From an uncultured Prevotella sp. (GTDB lineage: Bacteria > Bacteroidota > Bacteroidia > Bacteroidales > Bacteroidaceae): a DNA stretch of 5,765 nucleotides. Location: assembly GCA_945827565.1 (NCBI GenBank), contig CALZNR010000104.1, positions 1-5,765 of the forward strand, given 5' to 3'. The position numbers and the translations under genes were made by a program. A model generated the notes under the pieces. That model was not told where the DNA came from, searched no databases, and worked only from the letters and a program-made list of their open reading frames with translations. The first letter of the stretch is position 1. Each line of letters begins with the position of its first letter. Shown here one piece after another: positions 1 to 5,467 of the stretch.

Positions 1-41
1 TCTGCCTGTCTCGTGGGCTCGGAGATGTGTATAAGAGACAG
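1..41. other. Illumina Nextera adapter remnant (synthetic, not genomic)
   Basis: Bases 8-41 match the Nextera read-2 adapter exactly: GTCTCGTGGGCTCGG at 8-22 followed by the 19-base Tn5 mosaic end AGATGTGTATAAGAGACAG at 23-41. Bases 1-7 (TCTGCCT) equal the last seven bases of i7 index N703 as written in the adapter oligo (TTCTGCCT), recalled from knowledge of the kit. The genomic insert therefore begins at base 42. The stretch is untrimmed library sequence at a contig end and should be masked. The mosaic end here does not indicate a natural Tn5-family transposon. Confidence 0.98.
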
Positions 42-1957
42 ATCTTGTCTTCCATAAACTCCACCATCTTGTATTTAATGCTGTCGCGCTCGGCATTCTG
101 TGCCACTAACTCCATGTCGCTGCAGTGCTCGCAGAGTTCTTCGTAGTGGTCTTTGTTGGCAGAGCGTCCTCCTTGCTGGTAGCGTGTCAGCAGGCGGTGC
201 ACCATGGTGTCGGGATAGCGCCTGATGGGGGAAGTGAAGTGTGTGTAATAGTCGAAAGCCAGTCCGTAGTGCCCTATGTTGTGCACGGAGTATTTGGCTT
301 TCATCATGGCTCTCAGTGCCACCGTTTCTATCAGTCGCTGCTCTTTGTGGCCTGCGCATCCGTCCATCAGTTGGTTCAGACTTTTGGAGATGGCTCCTTT
401 GGTGCCTGTGGTTTTGAGCTTATAGCCAAACTTGGTGACAAAGGTTCTCAGGGTTTCCAGTTTGGTGGGGTCGGGCTGGTCGTGCACACGATAGGGTATG
501 GTCTTTGCCTTGGTGCCTTTCTTCACCTTGCCCACGCTCTCTGCCACTGTTTTGTTTGCCAGCAGCATAAATTCCTCGATAAGTTGGTTGGCATCGAGCG
601 ATTTCTTGAAGTAGCAGCGTATGGGCTTGCCTGTCTCGTCCACGTCAAAGTGCAGTTCTTCTCTGTCAAACTTCACCGCTCCGTTTTTAAATCTTTTCTC
701 TCTCAGTTTCTTTGCCAGTGCGTCTAATTGCAGCAGCAGTTGGTCTTGCTGTGAAAGTGCCTTGCGTTGCTCCTCGGTGTCGCCACGGTGCTGTTCTATG
801 ATTTGCTGCACCTCTTCGTAGGCAAAGCGGCGGTTGCTCTTTATCACGGTGTGTGCCAGATGCCAGCGTTTTATCTCTGCCTCGTGGTCCAGTTCAAAGA
901 TGGCGCTGTAGGCCAGTTTCTCCTCGTCGGGGCGCAGTGAGCAGATAAAGTTGCAGAGGCGTTCGGGCAGCATGGGGATGGTTCTGTCCACCAAATACAC
1001 GCTGGTGGCACGCTTCTGTGCCTCTTTGTCTATGATGGAGCCTTCTTTCACGTAGTGCGACACATCGGCGATGTGCACACCCACCTCCCACAGTCCGCTG
1101 TCGGTGAGGCGGACAGACAGGGCATCGTCAAAGTCTTTGGCATCTTTGGGGTCGATGGTGCAGGTATATACCTCTCGGAAGTCCTCTCGTTCGGCAATAT
1201 CCTGTGGGGTTATCTCGGCATTTATCTTTTCTGCGGCAGCCTCCACCTCTTTGGGATATTTGTAGGGCAGTCCGTACTGTGCCAGTATGGCGTGCATCTC
1301 GGCATTGTTCTCCCCCTGTTTTCCTAAAATGTCTATCACTGTTCCTGTCATGTTCTTGTGTTCTGCATCGGGCCATTGTGTCACCTTCACCACCACCTTG
1401 TCGTCGGTTTTACCGCCTTTGAGCTTGCTTTTGGGTATGATGATGTCGTGTGCCAGCAGGTTGTCGGGTGTCACCAGCACAGCCAGGTCTTTCTCCACCC
1501 TCAGTTTTCCCACAAACTCGGTGCGTTTGCGTTGCAGTATGGCGGTCACCATTGCCTCTTTGATATGCTTTTCTCGGCGAGCCATGAAGGCCACCTGCAC
1601 CCTGTCGCCGTCAAGAGCACTCATAGAGTTGCGCTCTGCCACAAACACTGGCTGACTGCCATCATCGGGGATGAACGAGTTCTTGCCGTTGGCTTTGCGC
1701 CTGAAGGTGCCCTCTTGCAGTTGGGTCTTGGTGTTAAGTCGGTATTGGTTTTCGCTCACTTTGGTCAGAAAGTCGTCCCATGCCATTTCCTCCATCACGT
1801 CGATGGCAAGCATCTTCATGGGGTGTGTCACCAACTTGAGTGCCTTGAATATCTGTTTAAAACTAAAGGTTTCGCCTGGATTGTTTTGGAAAAAGCCTTC
1901 CAGCATTTCCACTATCTGTTTCTTGGTGATGCGTTTTCCGCCTTTCTTTTTTCCCAT
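42..1957 (-). CDS. rnr: Ribonuclease R (3'-5' exoribonuclease, RNB family), 3' end missing
   Basis: RNase R is a processive 3'-5' exoribonuclease that degrades structured RNA in the cytoplasm (mRNA turnover, rRNA and tmRNA quality control). About 638 codons are read with no stop. Seen in order: a lysine-rich N-terminus, a winged-helix domain (about residues 10-75), cold-shock/OB domains (about 83-135 starting EGTFRRKANG, and 150-225), then the RNB catalytic domain from about residue 255. The catalytic signature DPKDAKDFDDA begins at residue 269; D269, D275, D277 and D278 correspond to the magnesium-binding aspartates of RNase II/R. The second RNB signature, HYGLAFDYYTHFTSPIRRYPD, starts near residue 563. 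Bacteroidales homologues are about 710-720 residues, so roughly the last 80, including the S1 RNA-binding domain, are lost at the contig end. I chose the start at 1957 (MGKKKGGKR) because homologues begin there; in-frame ATGs at 1981 and 2005 are alternatives. Without trimming, the frame runs on through the adapter. Confidence 0.96.
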
Positions 1958-2044
1958 AGTCGTACCGTTTTGGTGTAGCATGTATTTCAAGGTGGGTTCC
2001 GTCATTGTTGCTTTGTTACTGATGCGGCCCCTGCCTTGTTATTG

Positions 2045-2052
2045 CAAACATA
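2045..2052 (-). promoter_or_regulatory. Putative rnr promoter, Bacteroidota -7 box TATGTTTG
   Basis: Read on the minus strand, 2052-2045 is TATGTTTG, a perfect match to the Bacteroidota -7 consensus TAnnTTTG. Transcription would start near 2038, leaving a leader of about 80 bases before the preferred rnr start at 1957. The -33 element is poor: only a TGG lies about 20 bases upstream, inside the terminator-like hairpin. The adjacent terminator supports rnr having its own promoter. Confidence 0.5.
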
Positions 2053-2054
2053 CG

Positions 2055-2083
2055 AAAAAAAAATGGGATGCCCCACTTTTTTT
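2055..2083. terminator. Bidirectional intrinsic-terminator-like hairpin
   Basis: Nine A (2055-2063), TGGG (2064-2067), a four-base loop, CCCA (2072-2075), a bulged C at 2076 and seven T (2077-2083) form one stem with a T-run on either strand. On the minus strand it would end transcription from the yejM-like gene, about 210 bases past its stop codon, immediately before the rnr -7 box. The GC core is only four pairs, so strength is uncertain. No plus-strand gene lies to the left for it to serve in the other direction. Confidence 0.5.
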
Positions 2084-2223
2084 CAAGAATTAACGGAAAT
2101 GTAACATCCTTCGGACTGTTTTCATGTCAATCAGACACTATACTGGTCTGTAATTCATTGTTTTTAGGCTTGTAACTACTTGATAACCAATGTATATTTC
2201 GAGATTTTCGTTCTAACGCACGA

Positions 2224-2258
2224 TTTCGCTGCGGGCTTCATTATAATCTACAGCGAGA
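2224..2258 (-). other. Inverted repeat downstream of the yejM-like gene
   Basis: TCGCTG (2226-2231) and CAGCGA (2251-2256) are perfect inverted repeats around a 19-base loop, extendable by a G-U and an A-U pair. It lies about 40 bases past the stop codon of the minus-strand gene ending at 2298. No T-run follows on the minus strand, so it is not a classic terminator; it may protect the mRNA 3' end or be chance. I see no gene in the rest of 1958-2297. Confidence 0.25.
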
Positions 2259-2297
2259 AAAAAGTGGCTCAGAACAAGCACAGGTGTGTTTTGCCCG

Positions 2298-4157
2298 TTA
2301 CTTCATAAAACTGTTCAGGCGCTCCACGGCCTCTCGGAATGCCTTGCTGTCAATGCGGTAGTTTTTCACAGGGTTCAGTTGGGCGTCGGTCACCTCCATA
2401 CCTCCCTCTGGCGTCTTCTCAAGAATGGTGTCGCCATCCACGATGAAGGCATAGTTCAGTTCGCTGCCCACCACATGCCAGTTTCTGCCACAGCGGTTCT
2501 CCAGATGATGCCCCATGCTGTAGTCAGCAGTGGGATTGCTAACCCCTATCGCCTCTTGCATCAGCGTGGGCACAAGGTCGTAGTGGGTGGTGCGGTGGTG
2601 GCGTATGCCTGCGGCGTGCCTGTCGCCCGCAAAACGGCACACCAGCGGCACTCCTATCTGCCATTTGGAGAAGTTGCCATTGTGGCCCCAGTAGTTTTTC
2701 TTGTTCTCGTTAAACTCCTGCCCGTGGTCGCCGGTAATCATCACGATGGTGTTGTTGGCCACTCCCGCCTCTTCCAATGATGTGAACACATCCTTGAGCA
2801 TCAGGTCCACCTCGTAACAGCAGTTTCGATAGAGGTTGAAGAATTCTGTGGGGTCGGTGTCGTTCGACAGTTTGGTATAGTCGGCATAGGGCCAGCAAGG
2901 GGTAAAGGTTTTCAACTTCTCCTCTGGCAGGGAATAGCTGTGAGGCAGATCATAGAACAGCAGTGAGAAGAAGGGCTCGCCATGGGCAACGTGCTGGCGC
3001 ATGTCGGCGATAAACTGGTTGGTGAGGTTGCGGTCGTGATGCCACACCGTGTTTCCCTCTGTAGATACGTTCAGATTGGGTATATCCTGAAACACCACAC
3101 GATAGAAGGGAGGCTCTATGAGCGAGGCACTGGGATAGACCTGGCACTTCCATCCGCCCCGTAGCAGCTCTTTGATGAAAAGCGGGCTCACCTTGCCCGA
3201 TTCGAACACGTCCCAGTAATAGGATGGCAGCGAGAAAAACAGGCTGAACACCGAACTGCGCGTGCCATTGCTACAGCTGAAGTGGTTGGAGTAGTACACA
3301 TGCTGCTGGGCATAGTTCCACACATGGGGCATACACACAGAGTCGAGTGCCCGCTTGTTCCACGAGTCTATCAGCACCATCACTATGTTGGGTCGCTGCT
3401 TCAGGGTGTCGCTCACCACGAGCGGATGCAGCGGATAGTTGATGTCGCCCTGCAACTGCCCCACATCCTCCATAAGTTCTGTGCGCTCCACCATAGGGAT
3501 GCCCATGTCGTACATCAAGCCCAGGGCGGTGGTGGGAAAATAATAGGGCAGCAGGCGCTGGCTCTTGATCACCGACGGCTGCTGGATGTAAGAGGCATAG
3601 ATGTGGTAGAGGTGGGCGTAAAGGGTGCAGCCTATCATCAGTCCCAGTGCGCACACCACCATGCGGCGACGGCAGAGACGGAAGAAGCGCAGCGAGAGCC
3701 ACCACAGCGCTATGCAGATGCCTATGAGAATCAGGAACAGAAGAATTTCTTTGACATACAGCATTGTGTCAAAGGTGAAGATATCTGTGGCGTGAGGACT
3801 GAACACCATATTCAGCACAAAGCCGTTGATGTGGAAGCGGTAGATGTTGAAGACCTGCATATCGAGAAACAGCAGCAGGCTCACAACAGATACGAAGGTG
3901 ATGAGGCTTACCCCCCCCCATTTCCACTGGCCGCACAGGCACAATGGGATATAGAGCAGCAGAAACGGAACAAGCGCCAGACAGGCAGCATGAGAAACAC
4001 AAGAGGTGATGAAGAACATCCACCCCGTGAAGTCCATCACCGAGGCAACAATACTATTCATAAACAGGCCCAACTGCACTGCAAACAGCAGGGTGGCGCA
4101 CATCAGATATACAAAGCCTATCTTCAAGCCCTTGGCTACTCTCTCTTTTCTCATCAT
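2298..4157 (-). CDS. YejM/PbgA-like inner-membrane sulfatase-family protein (DUF3413 plus alkaline-phosphatase fold)
   Basis: 619 residues. Five hydrophobic segments near residues 11-33, 46-75, 82-103, 134-156 and 166-188 match the five-helix N-terminal part of E. coli YejM/PbgA/LapC, which senses LPS in the inner membrane and controls LpxC proteolysis through LapB. The periplasmic domain starts at RPNIVMVLIDSW (255-266). I recognise YejM-specific blocks: YRFHINGFVLN (106-116), LLPYYFPTTA (202-211), the NGTRSSVFSLFFSLPSYYWD segment (297-316), EPPFYR (348-353) and DYSMGHHL near 544-551. Residues fitting an active alkaline-phosphatase-superfamily site are present: D264, T299 as nucleophile candidate, H406, DHG at 477-479 and H492. 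E. coli YejM lacks several of these, so this protein could be an enzyme (hydrolase or phosphoglycol/phosphoethanolamine-type transferase) rather than only a sensor; that is inference. The start at 4157 has GGA five bases upstream; ATG at 4154 is equally possible. It appears monocistronic. A G9 tract lies at codons 80-83. Confidence 0.9.
   Translation of the reverse strand: MMRKERVAKGLKIGFVYLMCATLLFAVQLGLFMNSIVASVMDFTGWMFFITSCVSHAACLALVPFLLLYIPLCLCGQWKWGGVSLITFVSVVSLLLFLDMQVFNIYRFHINGFVLNMVFSPHATDIFTFDTMLYVKEILLFLILIGICIALWWLSLRFFRLCRRRMVVCALGLMIGCTLYAHLYHIYASYIQQPSVIKSQRLLPYYFPTTALGLMYDMGIPMVERTELMEDVGQLQGDINYPLHPLVVSDTLKQRPNIVMVLIDSWNKRALDSVCMPHVWNYAQQHVYYSNHFSCSNGTRSSVFSLFFSLPSYYWDVFESGKVSPLFIKELLRGGWKCQVYPSASLIEPPFYRVVFQDIPNLNVSTEGNTVWHHDRNLTNQFIADMRQHVAHGEPFFSLLFYDLPHSYSLPEEKLKTFTPCWPYADYTKLSNDTDPTEFFNLYRNCCYEVDLMLKDVFTSLEEAGVANNTIVMITGDHGQEFNENKKNYWGHNGNFSKWQIGVPLVCRFAGDRHAAGIRHHRTTHYDLVPTLMQEAIGVSNPTADYSMGHHLENRCGRNWHVVGSELNYAFIVDGDTILEKTPEGGMEVTDAQLNPVKNYRIDSKAFREAVERLNSFMK
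3911..3919 (-). repeat. G9 homopolymer tract inside the yejM-like coding sequence
   Basis: Nine C on the plus strand read as nine G across codons W80-G81-G82-V83, in the short loop between predicted membrane helices 2 and 3. Removing one G produces TGG GGG GGG TAA, an immediate stop. Adding one G shifts into a frame ending at 3769-3771, about 45 codons on. Tracts of this length are known slippage sites in bacterial contingency genes and also a common source of sequencing or assembly error. Confidence 0.95.
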
Positions 4158-4173
4158 TTTTCCGTTGTGTTCT

Positions 4174-4190
4174 CAGCCCTCAGCCCTCAG
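4174..4190. repeat. Short tandem repeat (CAGCCCT)2CAG in the yejM-like 5' leader
   Basis: Two perfect 7-base units, 4174-4180 and 4181-4187, plus a partial third (CAG, 4188-4190), end about 16 bases before the start codon at 4157. The minus strand reads CTGAGGGCTGAGGGCTG. Copy-number change would alter leader spacing but no reading frame. Confidence 0.8.
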
Positions 4191-4223
4191 CAAGGATGAA
4201 CCTTCAAATCCGTTTCATCCATC

Positions 4224-4241
4224 TGCTCCATGCCGGGAGCA
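4224..4241 (-). other. Hairpin in the yejM-like 5' leader
   Basis: TGCTCC (4224-4229) and GGAGCA (4236-4241) form a perfect six-pair stem with a six-base loop. It falls inside the predicted roughly 100-base leader between the promoter box at 4267-4274 and the start at 4157. Its role is unknown; no riboswitch class is recognisable. Confidence 0.35.
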
Positions 4242-4266
4242 TGACATAGCTCCAGTTTCTTGCGTG

Positions 4267-4297
4267 CAAATTTATAAAAAATAAACAACACTTACAA
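4267..4297 (-). promoter_or_regulatory. Putative yejM-like gene promoter (-7 TAAATTTG, -33 TTG)
   Basis: On the minus strand, 4274-4267 reads TAAATTTG, a perfect TAnnTTTG box. A TTG at 4297-4295 sits 20 bases upstream, close to the spacing expected for the Bacteroidota -33 element. Transcription would start near 4260, giving a leader of about 100 bases containing the hairpin at 4224-4241 and the 7-base repeats. Confidence 0.6.
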
Positions 4298-4312
4298 TAT
4301 TGCTCACCACTT

Positions 4313-4328
4313 TGTAAAACTGTTTACA
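4313..4328. promoter_or_regulatory. Operator-like dyad TGTAAA-N4-TTTACA
   Basis: TGTAAAACTGTTTACA is a perfect inverted repeat with 6-base arms and a 4-base spacer. It lies about 15 bases upstream of the -33 element of the minus-strand promoter. A second overlapping inverted repeat pairs TTACAA at 4292-4297 (over the -33) with TTGTAA at 4312-4317. A single TTTACA half-site recurs at 4542-4547 over the putative -7 box of the plus-strand operon. The geometry fits a dimeric regulator, but no protein is identified. Confidence 0.35.
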
Positions 4329-4340
4329 CACCATCGTGCC

Positions 4341-4520
4341 ATGACAGATGAACACTACTGCTTTGCAATGATCAGGGGCAAAGACAGTGCTATTTTGCAA
4401 AAATCGGCACCTGAGGTTGGCGTAAAAATATCGGGCAGAAAGACAAAACAAGCGTTCTTACTGTCTTTTTTTGTGCGTTTTCGATACATTTTAACAAGAA
4501 ATCAAGTTCGGCTTCATTAA
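4341..4520 (+). other. Possible 59-codon small ORF, probably not a gene
   Basis: ATG at 4341 opens 59 codons (MTDEHYCFAMIRGKDSAI...) ending in TAA at 4518-4520. I do not recognise the product. There is no good ribosome binding site or promoter box, the sequence is AT-rich, and the hairpin at 4439-4468 falls inside it. It is listed because it spans much of the otherwise gene-free 4158-4561 gap and might be a remnant or a conserved intergenic element. The heptamer TTTGCAA occurs twice within it, at 4362-4368 and 4394-4400, the second within the palindrome TTTTGCAAAA. Confidence 0.12.
4439..4472 (+). terminator. Weak hairpin with T-run upstream of the restriction operon
   Basis: AAAGACA (4439-4445) and TGTCTTT (4462-4468) are perfect 7-base inverted repeats with a 16-base loop. 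The right arm runs into seven consecutive T (4466-4472). This would resemble an AU-rich intrinsic terminator for plus-strand transcription entering the operon from outside. The stem has few G-C pairs, so it is weak. Confidence 0.25.
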
Positions 4521-4537
4521 ATATCGTTCAAATTCAT

Positions 4538-4545
4538 TATCTTTA
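4538..4545 (+). promoter_or_regulatory. Possible promoter box of the restriction operon (TATCTTTA)
   Basis: TATCTTTA differs from TAnnTTTG only at the last base and lies 16 bases before the regulator start at 4562, so the leader would be very short. No convincing -33 TTTG is found at the right distance. It is the best candidate for the promoter of the three-gene plus-strand operon, but weak. Confidence 0.35.
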
Positions 4546-4561
4546 CATCTGAAATAACAAT

Positions 4562-4774
4562 ATGAGTAAAATGGAAGATATCAATAGGCTGAAAATCGTC
4601 CTGGCAGAAAAGAAGCGAACCAACAAATGGTTGGCAGAACAGGTAGGGGTAAATCCTACAACCGTATCGAAATGGTGTACCAATACCTCACAGCCCGACC
4701 TAAGGATGCTCACACAGATAGCGAACATCCTGGATGTGGATGTTAAGTCGCTTTTACACAGCAACAAGGAGTAG
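4562..4774 (+). CDS. Small Cro/C1-type (XRE) helix-turn-helix regulator
   Basis: 70 residues, essentially one HTH_3 domain. The recognition unit runs about 21-41 (NKWLAEQVGVNPTTVSKW then CTN), followed by SQPDLRMLTQIANILDVDVKSLL (43-65), the typical helices 4-5. The basic stretch EKKRTNK precedes it. No ligand or protease domain is present. It is the first gene of the operon, three bases before the metallopeptidase and upstream of hsdR. Proteins of this type commonly precede type I restriction genes in Bacteroidetes, as far as I recall, and resemble the controller (C) proteins of restriction systems, so autoregulation and delayed expression of the nuclease is a reasonable inference. An in-frame ATG at 4571 would give 67 residues; I kept 4562 because it is the first ATG, although neither start has a clear ribosome binding site. 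Confidence 0.88.
   Translation: MSKMEDINRLKIVLAEKKRTNKWLAEQVGVNPTTVSKWCTNTSQPDLRMLTQIANILDVDVKSLLHSNKE
4766..4771 (+). promoter_or_regulatory. Shine-Dalgarno AAGGAG for the metallopeptidase gene
   Basis: AAGGAG forms the last two sense codons (K, E) of the regulator gene and ends six bases before the ATG at 4778, with the TAG stop in between. It fixes the 4778 start and suggests translational coupling between regulator and peptidase. Such a good match is uncommon among Bacteroidota genes. Confidence 0.65.
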
Positions 4775-4777
4775 CTT

Positions 4778-5464
4778 ATGACGGTAAATGGTCTGGAAAT
4801 AGAAGTGGAATACAAGTGCATAAAGAATGTACACCTCTCTGTCTATCCTCCCGATGGCAGGGTGCATGTCTCTGTGCCCAATGGTTATGGAGAGGAGCGC
4901 ATCCGCATGTATATTCTCCAGAAATGGGTGTGGATTGAGGAAAAGCGCGAGATGCTCTCTTCCTACAACAGACTTCCCGAACGTGAATACATATCAGGTG
5001 AAACTCACTACTTCAAAGGGACGAAATACCGGCTGAAGGTCAACCGTCGTCCGTCAGGAGCCTACTCAGTCCATATCGAGGGCGACTATATCGTAGTGGA
5101 TGTGCATCGGGACACGTCCGCTGACCATATCCGCCAGACACTCTATTCCTGGTATAAGGAGCAGACACTGCCCATCTTCACACGCCTGATTGCCAAGTGG
5201 CAGGCGATTCTCGGTGTTGCCCCTTCCCGATGGGAATTGCGTCAGATGGCATCACGTTGGGGCAGTTGCTCACCCTCCAAGGGGGTGGTATTCCTCAATG
5301 TAGAGTTGGCGAAAAAGCCCGTCGAGTGTATGGAATACGTGGTAGCCCACGAGATGACCCACCTCATAGAGCGCAACCATACCGACCGTTTCAGACGGCT
5401 GATGGACACTCATTTGCCTACATGGCAGCAGATAAAGACAAGGTTAAACGAATATCCGATTTAG
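4778..5464 (+). CDS. YgjP-like zinc metallopeptidase (DUF45, SprT/WLM-like)
   Basis: 228 residues, normal length for the YgjP/DUF45 family, predicted zinc-dependent peptidases of cytoplasmic type. The N-terminal half is mostly beta-rich, with the family features VHLSVYPPDGRVHVSVP (18-34) and QKWVWIEEKR (48-57). The C-terminal half carries RQMASRWGSCSPSKG (155-169), FLNVEL (172-177) and YVVAHEMTHLIERNHTDRF (187-205). The zinc motif HExxH is H191-E192-M-T-H195; H201 in the NH pair is the likely third ligand and E192 the catalytic base. There is no signal peptide or membrane segment. The substrate is unknown. It sits between the XRE regulator and hsdR with 3-base gaps on both sides; genes of this family are repeatedly found beside type I restriction genes, but their role there is not established. 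I infer a part in controlling or processing the restriction complex. The active site looks intact. Confidence 0.9.
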   Translation: MTVNGLEIEVEYKCIKNVHLSVYPPDGRVHVSVPNGYGEERIRMYILQKWVWIEEKREMLSSYNRLPEREYISGETHYFKGTKYRLKVNRRPSGAYSVHIEGDYIVVDVHRDTSADHIRQTLYSWYKEQTLPIFTRLIAKWQAILGVAPSRWELRQMASRWGSCSPSKGVVFLNVELAKKPVECMEYVVAHEMTHLIERNHTDRFRRLMDTHLPTWQQIKTRLNEYPI

Positions 5465-5467
5465 TAT

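Noticed and set aside
23..41. Tn5 mosaic end as evidence of a natural transposon
   Set aside because: It is fused to adapter-specific bases 8-22 and an index remnant at the contig end, so it comes from library preparation.
125..727. 200-codon plus-strand open frame opposite rnr
   Set aside because: It is antisense to the RNB catalytic domain; composition (many C, F, H) is typical of a shadow.
1358..1978. 206-codon plus-strand open frame opposite the 5' part of rnr
   Set aside because: It is antisense to the cold-shock and winged-helix regions, with no recognisable motifs.
2132..2150. CAGAC/GTCTG inverted repeat with a 9-base loop
   Set aside because: Only five pairs, no T-run and no relation to a promoter box; not distinguishable from chance.
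2168..2193. TTGTAACTACTTGATAACCA region as a recombination attachment site
   Set aside because: It resembles AT-rich motifs seen in Bacteroidota intergenic DNA, but there is no integrase, tRNA or second copy in the window.
3282..4199. 305-codon open frame on the plus strand opposite the yejM-like gene
   Set aside because: It is antisense to a well-supported gene; the product is rich in H, Q and V with no recognisable domain, as expected from a reverse-frame shadow.
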